Below are positions 39,294-48,020 of a stretch of 64,000 bases of DNA, in pieces; position 1 is the first letter of the stretch, and each line of letters opens with the position of its first letter. Made by a program: the position numbers and the translations under genes. The notes under the pieces are model-generated. The model had not been told where the DNA came from and did not search any database. It saw only the letters and a list, made by a program, of their open reading frames with translations. The stretch is from Mariniphaga sp964559175 (GTDB lineage: Bacteria > Bacteroidota > Bacteroidia > Bacteroidales > Prolixibacteraceae): NCBI GenBank assembly GCA_964559175.1, contig CAZLGT010000009.1, forward strand, positions 34,568 through 98,567, written 5' to 3'.

Positions 39294-40685
39294 CCCGATA
39301 CAAAAATTCTTAAAAATATGCCCCAATACTTCGTGGGTGGTGATTTCGCCGGTGATTTCACCCAAATAATGCAAACATTCGCGGATGTCCTGTGCCAGGA
39401 AATCGCCGGTAATGCCAGTGTCGAGGCCGGTTAAAACGCGTTCGATGGCGGCATGGGCATTTTTCAGGATTTCGTAATGCCGGGCGTTGGAAACAATCAC
39501 ATCTTCCTGGTTCAGTACGTCGGTATTTACGGCGTGAGTCATCAGGTCAATCAGTTTGTCGAGGTTTTGCCTTTCTCGAGCCACGATGAATACACACTTT
39601 TCATTTTCTCCAAGTTCCAGTTTCTCCAGTTGTTCGATGGTTTCCGGCTTTCCGGCATCGATTTTATTGGCAACAATAATCAGTTGTTGTCCGTTTGTTA
39701 TTCGTTTTCGGATTTTGTCGATGCGGCCTTTCACAACAGGGTAGGGGTTTTGGGTATCCACCACCAGCAACACTACGGTGGCTTCGTTTAGTTTGTGGTA
39801 AGTTCGTTCAATACCAAGGGTTTCAATCTGATCGACGGTTTCGCGGATTCCGGCCGTATCGAAAAACCGGAAAGCTGTTCCGTGAATATTCACCACATCT
39901 TCAATCACATCGCGCGTGGTGCCGTGAATCTCGGAAACGATGGCTTTATCTTCGTTGAGCAGTGCATTCAGTAAAGTGGATTTCCCCACGTTAGTTTCAC
40001 CCACAATGGCCACGGGGATGCCGTTTTTTATAACATTCCCCAGTTGAAACGAATTTTTCAGTTTTCGCAGCAGTTGCTCCACTTTTTCGGTCAGTTTGCG
40101 CAATTCGGTTCGGTCAGCAAATTCCACCTCTTCCTCGGCAAAATCGAGTTCCAGTTCTACCATAGCTGTAAAATGCAGCAACTGGTCGCGCAGTTCGTTA
40201 ATTTCTTTTGAAAAACCGCCGCGCATTTGTTTCAGCGCCAGTTTGTGTGCTGCCGCACTCGAAGATGCAATCACATCGGCCACCGCTTCGGCCTGCGACA
40301 AGTCCATTTTTCCGTTTAAAAAAGCGCGCTGGGTAAATTCTCCCGGACGGGCCAGCCGGGCGCCGTTTTCAACCAGAATTTCCAGCAGCTTTTGCTGAAT
40401 ATACACCGAACCGTGGCACGAAATCTCCGCAATGTCTTCACCGGTAAAGGAGTGGGGCGCCCGGAACAACGCAACCACCACTTCGTCAATCACTTCGTTG
40501 TTGAAAACTATCTGTCCGAAGTGCAGCGAATTGGCCGGTTGTTCTTCCAGTTTTTTCGTTTTGTCCGGACTTTTGAAAATTTTTCCTGCAATGGAAATGG
40601 CCTCGCTTCCCGAGAGCCGGATTACCGCAATGGCGCCGCTTCCTGGCGAGGTTGATATGGCGCAGATGGTGGACTGATCGAGCAT
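39288..40685 (-). CDS. mnmE: tRNA modification GTPase MnmE
   Basis: 465 residues from ATG 40685; the frame continues open upstream but M-L-D-Q-S-T-I-C-A-I-S-T is the family start. The N-terminal folate-binding domain (about 1-120) is followed by helices and an inserted Ras-like G domain: G-E-T-N-V-G-K-S-T-L-L-N, the D-T-A-G-I-R motif and N-K-I-D. The chain ends C-I-G-K, the invariant C-x-G-K tail. With MnmG it adds the aminomethyl-type group to U34 of certain tRNAs. Divergent from the sirtuin gene. Its 3' end runs into a repeat cluster. Confidence 0.97.
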   Translation of the reverse strand: MLDQSTICAISTSPGSGAIAVIRLSGSEAISIAGKIFKSPDKTKKLEEQPANSLHFGQIVFNNEVIDEVVVALFRAPHSFTGEDIAEISCHGSVYIQQKLLEILVENGARLARPGEFTQRAFLNGKMDLSQAEAVADVIASSSAAAHKLALKQMRGGFSKEINELRDQLLHFTAMVELELDFAEEEVEFADRTELRKLTEKVEQLLRKLKNSFQLGNVIKNGIPVAIVGETNVGKSTLLNALLNEDKAIVSEIHGTTRDVIEDVVNIHGTAFRFFDTAGIRETVDQIETLGIERTYHKLNEATVVLLVVDTQNPYPVVKGRIDKIRKRITNGQQLIIVANKIDAGKPETIEQLEKLELGENEKCVFIVARERQNLDKLIDLMTHAVNTDVLNQEDVIVSNARHYEILKNAHAAIERVLTGLDTGITGDFLAQDIRECLHYLGEITGEITTHEVLGHIFKNFCIGK

Positions 40686-40702
40686 ATTCCGTATCTTTTT
40701 TG

Positions 40703-40710
40703 CAAAGATA
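40703..40710 (-). promoter_or_regulatory. -7 box of mnmE
   Basis: Minus-strand TATCTTTG fits TAnnTTTG, 18 bases before the mnmE ATG. Confidence 0.55.
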
Positions 40711-40755
40711 TACCATTTATTTTGATTAGTTTTAGGCGCATTTAAACAAGGTTTT

Positions 40756-41493
40756 ATGGACTTATTGATAAAAGAGACAGCAGAAATTATTCGTGAATCG
40801 AAATTTGTGATGGCCTTTACCGGAGCCGGAATTTCAGTTGAAAGCGGCATTCCGCCGTTTCGGGGGGAACACGGTTTATGGAATAAATACAATCCCGAAG
40901 TACTCGATTTGGGATATTATTTAGAAAATCCCGACGAGTGCTGGTTTTACATTCGCGAAATTTTTTACGATTTTTTTGCCGGTGCCAAACCCAATAAAGC
41001 CCATAAAGTTTTGGCACACATGGAAAAAAAAGGAATTTTAAAATCGTTGGTTACCCAGAACATCGACAATTTGCACCAGCAGGCAGGGAGCATGACTGTA
41101 CATGAGTTTCACGGAAATTCCAAACGGCTGAAATGCCTGAAATGCGGCAAACTATTCAGTTCAAAAGAATTTGATTTTACAAAAATTCCACCCCGATGCG
41201 ACGAAGACGATGAAATTCTGAAACCCGACTTTATTTTTTTCGGCGAAGGTATTCCGCGCGATGCGTATGAAAACTCGTTTGCCGATGCCGAAAAAGCCGA
41301 TGTTTGTATTATTGTGGGATCAACAGGAGAAGTGACTCCGGCCTCGTTTGTACCACGAACTGCCAAACAGAGCGGCGCTGTTATTATTGAAATAAATCCC
41401 GAAGAAACCATGTTCACCGGTCCGGTTACCGATATTCATTTGAAAGGAAAAGCATCGGAGGTGTTGAGTAAACTGGAAAAGGAATTGTTTTAA
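40756..41493 (+). CDS. Sirtuin-type NAD-dependent protein deacylase
   Basis: 245 residues with the Sir2 core: G-A-G-I-S at 23-27, F-R-G near 35, T-Q-N-I-D-N-L-H at 100-107, catalytic H119 in E-F-H-G-N and F-F-G-E at 161-164. The zinc site reads C127-x-x-C130 then C148-x-x-D151, so the fourth cysteine is replaced by Asp. The NAD-ribose motif is G-S-T-G-E-V-T-P-A rather than G-T-S-x-x-V-x-P-A. It probably removes acyl groups from protein lysines, but the altered positions leave activity open. Divergent from mnmE, followed by fabG with its own -7 box. Confidence 0.9.
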   Translation: MDLLIKETAEIIRESKFVMAFTGAGISVESGIPPFRGEHGLWNKYNPEVLDLGYYLENPDECWFYIREIFYDFFAGAKPNKAHKVLAHMEKKGILKSLVTQNIDNLHQQAGSMTVHEFHGNSKRLKCLKCGKLFSSKEFDFTKIPPRCDEDDEILKPDFIFFGEGIPRDAYENSFADAEKADVCIIVGSTGEVTPASFVPRTAKQSGAVIIEINPEETMFTGPVTDIHLKGKASEVLSKLEKELF

Positions 41494-41510
41494 TTCAAAA
41501 GAAGAACCGT

Positions 41511-41518
41511 TATATTTG
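41511..41518 (+). promoter_or_regulatory. -7 box of fabG
   Basis: TATATTTG fits TAnnTTTG and ends 20 bases before the fabG ATG. Confidence 0.6.
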
Positions 41519-41538
41519 CGCAACAAAATTTATCAATT

Positions 41539-42285
41539 ATGAAGTTACTTGAAGGAAAAACAGCCATTGTTACAGGCGCTTCCAGGGGAATTGGAAAAGC
41601 CATTGCCCTGAAATATGCACAGGAAGGCTGCAATGTGGCCTTTACCGACTTGTTTGAAGATGAAAACATGAAAGCCACCGAGGCCGAATTGCAGGCGCTG
41701 GGCGTAAAAGCCAAAGGTTATGCTTCCGACGCCAGCAAGTTTGACGATACGGAACGTGTTGTAAATCAGATTGCGGAAGATTTTGGCCGCATCGACGTGC
41801 TGGTGAACAATGCCGGAATTACCAAGGATACGCTGCTTATGCGCATGACTGAAGAGCAGTGGGATGCTGTAATCAGCGTTAACCTGAAATCGGTTTTCAA
41901 TTTTACAAAAGCTACCCAAAAAACCATGCTCAAACAGCGTTCAGGTTCCATCATCAATATGAGTTCGGTGGTGGGTGTGAGCGGAAATGCCGGTCAGGCC
42001 AACTATTCAGCGTCCAAAGCCGGAATAATCGGTTTTACCAAGTCGGTAGCTCGCGAACTGGGCTCCCGGGGTGTGCGTTCAAATGCCATCGCACCCGGAT
42101 TTATTATTACCGAAATGACGGCTAAAATTCCCGAAGACGCCCGCAAGGCATGGGAAGCTTCCATTCCGCTGAAACGTGGCGGTACACCCGAAGAAGTTGC
42201 CGGCGTAGCTACATTCCTGGCATCCGATCTTTCGTCTTATGTGAGCGGACAGGTCATCCAGGTGTGCGGCGCTATGAATACGTGA
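41539..42285 (+). CDS. fabG: 3-oxoacyl-[ACP] reductase
   Basis: 248 residues, classical short-chain dehydrogenase. NADPH loop T-G-A-S-R-G-I-G (12-19), N-N-A-G-I-T, catalytic Ser in M-S-S-V-V-G, and Y-S-A-S-K with Tyr and Lys; it ends with V-S-G-Q-V-I-Q-V-C-G-A-M. R in T-G-A-S-R-G favours NADPH. It reduces 3-oxoacyl-ACP in fatty-acid elongation. It is away from other fab genes, yet the M-T-E-E-Q-W-D and N-L-K-S-V-F-N segments are those of true FabG proteins. Own -7 box at 41511; terminator-like hairpin downstream. Confidence 0.93.
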   Translation: MKLLEGKTAIVTGASRGIGKAIALKYAQEGCNVAFTDLFEDENMKATEAELQALGVKAKGYASDASKFDDTERVVNQIAEDFGRIDVLVNNAGITKDTLLMRMTEEQWDAVISVNLKSVFNFTKATQKTMLKQRSGSIINMSSVVGVSGNAGQANYSASKAGIIGFTKSVARELGSRGVRSNAIAPGFIITEMTAKIPEDARKAWEASIPLKRGGTPEEVAGVATFLASDLSSYVSGQVIQVCGAMNT

Positions 42286-42312
42286 TTTTTTTCAAATTAA
42301 AAAATAGGACAG

Positions 42313-42346
42313 GGGAGGTGCATTGAAAAAGTTCACCTCCTTTTTT
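42313..42346 (+). terminator. Terminator between fabG and the PfkB gene
   Basis: GGAGGTG (42314-42320) pairs with CACCTCC (42334-42340), followed by six T. The T-run ends 10 bases before the next ATG. Confidence 0.82.
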
Positions 42347-42356
42347 AATTATTCTT

Positions 42357-43226
42357 ATGCCATACAACGGACTTTTCGTCGGATTGACCACAGTTGACAT
42401 TCAGTTTTTTGTGGAAAAATTTCCAGAGCCAAATAAAAAGGTAAAAGCCGAACCACCCTCCATTTTGGTTGGCGGACCGGCGACTAATGCTGCTGTGGCT
42501 TTTGCGCATTTAAACAAAGGCGTGCATTTGGTTTCAGCAGTGGGTAAAAATCCGTTCAACAGTTTTATTCAAAACGATTTCAGCAAAACCCAAATTCAGT
42601 TTACTGATTTGGTCGCTTCGCAGGATACGAACCCGGTTCTGGCTTCGGTAATTACTTCAAAAGAAAATGGTAACCGGAATATTTTCACCCATCATCCCGG
42701 AACCGTTCAGCCGGAAATCTCTGCAGAAAAATTATTTGAGAAAACCCGTCTGGATATAGTTCTGCTCGATGGTTTTTATCCCGAATTTGCGCAGGAATGC
42801 GCAAGGCTTGCCCGGCAAAATGATATTCCGGTGGTTTTGGATTGCGGAAGCTGGAAACCGCAATATGAAAAATTGCTGCAACATGCAGATATGGCCATCT
42901 GTTCTGCCGATTTTTACCCGCCCGGTTGTTCAACTACCGATGATGTTTTTGATTTTCTGAAAAGAAAAAAGGTCCTTCGATCGGCTGTTTCCAGGGGCGG
43001 GCAAAGCCTGCTTTTTCAGGATGAAAAGGGCAGGGGAGAAGTGCCTGTTGCAAAAGTGAAAGTGATTGACACACTTGGGGCAGGAGACTTTTTACACGGG
43101 GCGTTTTGCTACTGGTTCCTAAAAACTAATTTTAACTTTGAAAATGCACTGAAGCAGGCAGTGAATTTGGCCTCAGTTACTTGCCGGTATGAAGGAACAA
43201 GAACCTGGATAAATTTTACAAAATAA
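42357..43226 (+). CDS. PfkB-family sugar/nucleoside kinase
   Basis: 289 residues. N-terminal G-L-T-T-V-D-I-Q-F and G-G-P-A-T-N-A-A-V-A-F correspond to PfkB signature 1; the ATP and anion-hole signature near residue 240 is D-T-L-G-A-G-D-F-L-H-G-A with the catalytic Asp. It phosphorylates a sugar or related alcohol with ATP in the cytosol; the substrate cannot be named. The start is firm because residues 5-14 form the first core strand, yet there is no Shine-Dalgarno sequence, and a terminator hairpin ends 10 bases before the ATG. Confidence 0.9.
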   Translation: MPYNGLFVGLTTVDIQFFVEKFPEPNKKVKAEPPSILVGGPATNAAVAFAHLNKGVHLVSAVGKNPFNSFIQNDFSKTQIQFTDLVASQDTNPVLASVITSKENGNRNIFTHHPGTVQPEISAEKLFEKTRLDIVLLDGFYPEFAQECARLARQNDIPVVLDCGSWKPQYEKLLQHADMAICSADFYPPGCSTTDDVFDFLKRKKVLRSAVSRGGQSLLFQDEKGRGEVPVAKVKVIDTLGAGDFLHGAFCYWFLKTNFNFENALKQAVNLASVTCRYEGTRTWINFTK

Positions 43227-43284
43227 CTTTTATTTTGAAAAATAATCCTTAACTTGTTTCCATCTAAAAAGGGAATAAGAGGGG

Positions 43285-45186
43285 ATGTTTAATAAATCAA
43301 TTGCATATCGTTTAAGCCTGTTTATATCGATAGCGGTTATTGTTGTGTTTCTGGCTTTCATAAGTGCCAACTTTCTTTTTAATCGAAAGTTGCTTCGCGA
43401 AAACACTGAAATTAAAGCCATTGGATTAAATTATGAGATCAATTCCCTGGTTAACCGAAACATTATTTCCACCAAGGAAGTTGCTCAGAATATTGCCGGC
43501 CAAATTATTTATTACAGCCAGAATAACGATGCAGATATACTGTTAACGGAAGTAATGAAAAAATATGAATTACTGAATGCCATTCATGTGCAAATAGATT
43601 CGGCAATTTCTTTACCTGATAACAATTATTACATTTTTCGCAACAACGGCCGGTTTCTGTTTGAAAAAGGGGGAACCCCGATTTACAACTGCCAGCAGGC
43701 AAAAAATATAATTGAAAATCTTCAGGACAGAACCATTGCATCATGGACCGATGCATACCGGTGCCGCGAAAAAGAGAATGTTGTGGTTTCGTTTACTGCG
43801 CCAATAATGCATCAGGCCAACGGAGGAGAACTTTTACCGGTTGGAATTGTGGTTTGTGAGTTGTCGCTTACAGAGTTGAATGAGTCGTTGAATCAGTTGA
43901 AAATAGGGGAGAAAGGGTACGCCTTCCTGATAAACCGGAAAGGTGATTATATTACACATCCTATAGAAGAATGGATTTTGAAGCAAAACATTTATTCCCT
44001 GCCATCGAAAGTGCTCGACATAGAAAAATTCAATGTAGCCGAATTTTTAACCAATGGAGAAGCTGGCTCCACAATTGGCTATCCAGAGTTTCTCAACTAT
44101 GAAAAACAATGGGTTTATTTTTCTCCCGTTAATGAAAAAGAATGGTTTTTGATTATTGTAATTCCCTATCGCGAACTGTTTACCGATCTGTATATCATTA
44201 CCTTCCAAATGGCTTTGTTTGCTCTGCTTGGCATTATCACCATCTTTTTCATTATTTATTTCATAACCAAAAAACTGATTAAACCGCTGAGTATTGTTAC
44301 CAGCCGGCTCAATGAGCTGAAAAGTGATTCCGATGATTCGGTGAGTACATTGAATGAAGTGAAACAGGTTTCTGACACCCTGGAATACCTGAAAGCGTGG
44401 TTTGAACAATACCGTATTTCGCGGGAACAGGAAGAATTGAAAAGCCTTCGCCACAAGCAGGATTTAGTTCAGGCTTCCGAAATTCAGCAAAGCCTCATTA
44501 AAACCACCTTCCCGGCATTTCCCGAAAGAAAAGAAATTGATTTATATGCCATTTATAAGCCGGCAGGGGTGGTGAGTGGTGATTTATTCGACTACATTTT
44601 TATTGACGATGACAACCTGCTGCTGACCATTGGCGATGTGTCGGGTGCCGGAATACCGGCAGCCATTTTCATGAGTGTTGCCCAAACAATTATCAAAAAC
44701 AATGCGGTGTGCAAAAGAGCGAAAAATATCGTCCGAAAATCGAATGTGGAATTATGCACCAGCAACCGGCACCTTTATTTTCTTACGCTTTTTTTAGGCG
44801 TACTGAATGTGAAAACCGGGGTTTTAAATTTTTGCAATGCCGCTCATTATTACCCGTTAATTTTGAAACAGGGAGGAAAAGTTACCGAACTAAAATTAAG
44901 TCACGGTTTGCCTCTTGGCCTTTACCCGAATAAAGACTACAAGGATGCCAAAATGATTTTGGACCCGGGCGATATTATCGTTCTGTACACCGATGGAGTA
45001 ACCGAGGTACATAATGTGCAGGGTAAACAATTTGGAACCGACCGGCTGAAAGAAGGTCTGAAAAAAATGGCCGGGCTTTCGCCTGAAGAAATTGTGAAAG
45101 AACTGAACAATCAACTGGAAACTTTCCAGGGCGAACAACAGCAACACGACGATATTTGTCTGCTGGTAATCAAATATATGCCATAA
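43285..45186 (+). CDS. Membrane sensor SpoIIE/RsbU-type phosphatase
   Basis: 633 residues. A membrane helix about 10-32, an extracytoplasmic Cache-like sensor about 40-295, a second membrane segment about 303-330, a short HAMP-like or coiled linker about 330-390, and a PP2C-type phosphatase about 400-633. Metal ligands are seen in V-S-G-D-L-F-D, G-D-V-S-G-A-G, L-Y-T-D-G-V-T-E and H-D-D-I-C-L-L. It should dephosphorylate an anti-sigma-factor antagonist in a partner-switching pathway in response to an outside signal. No kinase or antagonist gene is adjacent. It follows the PfkB gene by 58 bases and may share its transcript. Confidence 0.92.
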   Translation: MFNKSIAYRLSLFISIAVIVVFLAFISANFLFNRKLLRENTEIKAIGLNYEINSLVNRNIISTKEVAQNIAGQIIYYSQNNDADILLTEVMKKYELLNAIHVQIDSAISLPDNNYYIFRNNGRFLFEKGGTPIYNCQQAKNIIENLQDRTIASWTDAYRCREKENVVVSFTAPIMHQANGGELLPVGIVVCELSLTELNESLNQLKIGEKGYAFLINRKGDYITHPIEEWILKQNIYSLPSKVLDIEKFNVAEFLTNGEAGSTIGYPEFLNYEKQWVYFSPVNEKEWFLIIVIPYRELFTDLYIITFQMALFALLGIITIFFIIYFITKKLIKPLSIVTSRLNELKSDSDDSVSTLNEVKQVSDTLEYLKAWFEQYRISREQEELKSLRHKQDLVQASEIQQSLIKTTFPAFPERKEIDLYAIYKPAGVVSGDLFDYIFIDDDNLLLTIGDVSGAGIPAAIFMSVAQTIIKNNAVCKRAKNIVRKSNVELCTSNRHLYFLTLFLGVLNVKTGVLNFCNAAHYYPLILKQGGKVTELKLSHGLPLGLYPNKDYKDAKMILDPGDIIVLYTDGVTEVHNVQGKQFGTDRLKEGLKKMAGLSPEEIVKELNNQLETFQGEQQQHDDICLLVIKYMP

Positions 45187-45214
45187 AAAAAGCCCGGTTT
45201 TCCGGGCTTTTTTA
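45187..45214. terminator. Bidirectional terminator before clpC
   Basis: AGCCCGG (45191-45197) and CCGGGCT (45202-45208) with A-run and T-run flanks, between two converging genes. Confidence 0.88.
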
Positions 45215-47746
45215 TTAATTGTTACTCAATTCCTTTTTATTCGATAATATTCGTATCAGCAACTTTTCATTCTTTTTGTCGAATCCTACCGAAATGGTAT
45301 CTCCTTCCGTAATTGAAGCTTTGATGATGATTTCTGCCATTTCATCTTCCAGGTATTTTTGGATGGCACGTTTTAGCGGACGTGCACCGAACTGCGGATC
45401 GTATCCTTTTTCTGCCAGAAAATCTTTGGCAGCCGGTGAAATCTTCAGTTTGTAATTCAACGCTTCAACGCGGTTGTAAAGGTCTTTAATCTCGATGTCG
45501 ATGATCTGATGAATGTGGCTTTTTTCCAGTTGATTGAACATCACCACATCATCAATACGGTTAAGGAACTCGGGCGCGAAGGCTTTTTTCAGAGCTTTCT
45601 GTATGACGTACTTCGCGTGCTCATTGTCTGACTCAGCCGATTTATTGACAGTGAAACCAACACCACGGCCAAAATCTTTCAGCTGCCGGGTTCCAATGTT
45701 GGAAGTCATAATAATGATGGTGTTCTTGAAATCCACATTCCGGCCAAGGCTGTCGGTCAAACGGCCTTCGTCGAGCAGCTGGAGCAAAATATGAAATACA
45801 TCGGGATGGGCTTTTTCCATCTCATCCAGCAATACCACAGAATAAGGCTTACGTCTCACTTTTTCGGTAAGCTGTCCACCTTCTTCGTAGCCCACATATC
45901 CCGGAGGGGCTCCAACCAGCCGCGATACAGAAAATTTTTCCATATACTCGCTCATGTCAATGCGAATCAGCGAGTCGAGGCTATCGAACAGATAGGTCGC
46001 AAGTACTTTGGCAAGCTGGGTTTTTCCAACACCGGTAGGACCTAAGAATATAAATGAACCGATGGGCCTGTTGGGATCTTTTAGCCCTGCACGGTTACGT
46101 TGTATTGCTTTCACAATTTTTTGTATGGCCTCTTCCTGTCCAATGACTTTCTTTTTCAAATCCTTTCCCATATTCATCAGGCGTTTTCCTTCGGCCTGTG
46201 CAATTCGCTGTACCGGCACACCCGACATCATGGCAACTACCTCGGCCACTTTCTCTTCATCCACCAATTCCCTGTGGTTTACCATCTCTTTCTCCCAGGC
46301 TTCCTTTTCTTTTTCCAGCAGCAGCAGCAAATTCTTTTCCTTATCTCTGTAATTGGCTGCCAGTTCAAAATTCTGGCTTTTAACAGCTGAAATCTTGTCT
46401 TCCCTGGTTTGCTCAATTTTTTCTTCAAGCTTCACAATCCGGTCGGGTACGTTAATATTTGAAATGTGAACCCTCGAACCGGCTTCATCCAGGGCATCAA
46501 TGGCCTTGTCGGGCAGGTACCGATCTGAGATATAGCGTGCAGTTAGCTTCACGCATGCTTCCAGCGCTTTTGGGGTATAAGTGACGTTGTGGTGATCTTC
46601 GTATCTGCTTTTGATGTTGTTCAGAATTTCAATGGTTTCATCCACCGAGGTAGGTTCCACCATTATCTTCTGAAACCTGCGTTCCAGAGCGCCGTCTTTT
46701 TCAATGTGCTGGCGGTATTCATCGAGTGTGGTAGCACCAATGCACTGAATGTCTCCACGTGCCAGGGCCGGTTTCAGCATGTTGGCTGCATCGAGCGAAC
46801 CGGTTGCGCCGCCGGCACCCACAATGGTGTGAATTTCGTCGATGAAAAGAATCACGTTATTCACTTTTGTCAGTTCATTCAGAATGGCTTTCATTCGCTC
46901 TTCAAACTGACCGCGGTATTTGGTACCGGCAACAATGGAGGCAATGTCGAGGCTAACTACACGTTTGTCGAACAAAATGCGGGAAACTTTCTTTTCGGTA
47001 ATCCGCAGCGCCAGACCTTCGGCAATGGCCGATTTACCAACACCGGGTTCCCCGATAAGAATGGGGTTATTCTTTTTCCGGCGGCTTAAAATCTGAGCCA
47101 GCCGTTCAATCTCCCGTTCGCGGCCCACAATGGGGTCGAGGTTGTTATCCTCGGCCAGCCGGGTAATATCTATTCCAAAATTGTCGAGAACCGGTGTGTC
47201 CGATTTTGGAGTTGAAGGGGCTTTTTTGGGCCCCTGACCACCTCCCGGTCCGCGCGAAAAAGCGCCCGAAGATTCATCATCCTCACTGTCAGGAAAATCG
47301 GAACGCGCTTCCGGGTTTTTGTAATCTTTTAACTGCGATTTAACAATGTAGTAATTCACACCAAACTCCACAAGAAGCTGGGTTACCACATTGTCATTGT
47401 CTTTCAGGATAGCCAGCAAAAGATGACCGCTGTTGGCTGTGGGGCTTTTAAACCAGCGGGCTTCGAGATAAACGAGTTTCAGGGTTTTTTCGGTCGATTT
47501 TAACATCATCAAATCGGCCTTTCCGTCAACAGGTTTTTCACTTTTTACTTTCTTTTCAATGAGCTGCTTCAGGTCTGCCAGATTTACACCCAGGTTTTCC
47601 AGAATGTCAGTGGCAATGCCCTCGCCATCCCTCAAAATACCCAAAAAAAGGTGTTCCTGGCCAATGTAATCATTGCCCAGCCTGATTGCCTCTTCACGGC
47701 TGTATCCTATTATGTCTTTTATTCTTGGTGAAAACTGAGAATCCAT
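45215..47746 (-). CDS. clpC: ATP-dependent Clp protease ATPase subunit ClpC
   Basis: 843 residues. Clp N-domain repeats at about 1-145 (G-Q-E-H-L-F-L-G-I-L and S-G-H-L-L-L-A-I-L), a Gly/Pro-rich linker, AAA+ module 1 with G-E-P-G-V-G-K-S and module 2 with G-P-T-G-V-G-K-T, a UVR-like middle segment (V-K-S-Q-N-F-E-L-A-A-N-Y-R-D-K-E) that distinguishes ClpC from ClpB, and arginine-finger regions. It unfolds proteins for ClpP. A -7 box at 47827-47834 places the start of a long leader that contains a 9-base inverted repeat. Confidence 0.95.
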   Translation of the reverse strand: MDSQFSPRIKDIIGYSREEAIRLGNDYIGQEHLFLGILRDGEGIATDILENLGVNLADLKQLIEKKVKSEKPVDGKADLMMLKSTEKTLKLVYLEARWFKSPTANSGHLLLAILKDNDNVVTQLLVEFGVNYYIVKSQLKDYKNPEARSDFPDSEDDESSGAFSRGPGGGQGPKKAPSTPKSDTPVLDNFGIDITRLAEDNNLDPIVGREREIERLAQILSRRKKNNPILIGEPGVGKSAIAEGLALRITEKKVSRILFDKRVVSLDIASIVAGTKYRGQFEERMKAILNELTKVNNVILFIDEIHTIVGAGGATGSLDAANMLKPALARGDIQCIGATTLDEYRQHIEKDGALERRFQKIMVEPTSVDETIEILNNIKSRYEDHHNVTYTPKALEACVKLTARYISDRYLPDKAIDALDEAGSRVHISNINVPDRIVKLEEKIEQTREDKISAVKSQNFELAANYRDKEKNLLLLLEKEKEAWEKEMVNHRELVDEEKVAEVVAMMSGVPVQRIAQAEGKRLMNMGKDLKKKVIGQEEAIQKIVKAIQRNRAGLKDPNRPIGSFIFLGPTGVGKTQLAKVLATYLFDSLDSLIRIDMSEYMEKFSVSRLVGAPPGYVGYEEGGQLTEKVRRKPYSVVLLDEMEKAHPDVFHILLQLLDEGRLTDSLGRNVDFKNTIIIMTSNIGTRQLKDFGRGVGFTVNKSAESDNEHAKYVIQKALKKAFAPEFLNRIDDVVMFNQLEKSHIHQIIDIEIKDLYNRVEALNYKLKISPAAKDFLAEKGYDPQFGARPLKRAIQKYLEDEMAEIIIKASITEGDTISVGFDKKNEKLLIRILSNKKELSNN

Positions 47747-47776
47747 ATTTATATTTAAATTTTACCAATTAAAACA

Positions 47777-47797
47777 AAAACTATTCCTAATAGTTTT
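47777..47797. promoter_or_regulatory. Inverted repeat in the clpC leader
   Basis: AAAACTATT-CCT-AATAGTTTT, perfect 9-base arms, about 31 bases before the clpC ATG. AT-rich; could be a stress-regulator site or a weak RNA hairpin. Confidence 0.45.
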
Positions 47798-47826
47798 AAA
47801 CCACTAAATTACTATAAATCCGCGTG

Positions 47827-47834
47827 CAAAATTA
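47827..47834 (-). promoter_or_regulatory. -7 box of clpC
   Basis: Minus-strand TAATTTTG fits TAnnTTTG; implies a leader of about 75 bases. Confidence 0.5.
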
Positions 47835-47963
47835 ATAAACCTGCCCGAAGTTTTAAAGAACTATGCCCGGCACAGGCTTATTGACAGTTAATTTGTTAAT
47901 ATCTTCTTGTTTTTCTTAGGTTAAATGGGGGTGAAAAATACCTTTTAAGCCGGGGTTTTTTGT

Positions 47964-47971
47964 TATTTTTG
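47964..47971 (+). promoter_or_regulatory. -7 box and ribosome site of gyrA
   Basis: TATTTTTG fits TAnnTTTG. A clear Shine-Dalgarno TAGGAGA follows at 48006-48012, eight bases before the ATG at 48021; such sites are rare in this window. Confidence 0.55.
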
Positions 47972-48020
47972 TGCGACTTTTAAAAAAGAGTAAAAATTTA
48001 GTTTATAGGAGATTGATATA

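Noticed and set aside
40686..40892. Upstream extension of MnmE into the sirtuin gene
   Set aside because: It would overlap the divergent sirtuin gene by over 130 bases, and the family start is M-L-D-Q-S-T.
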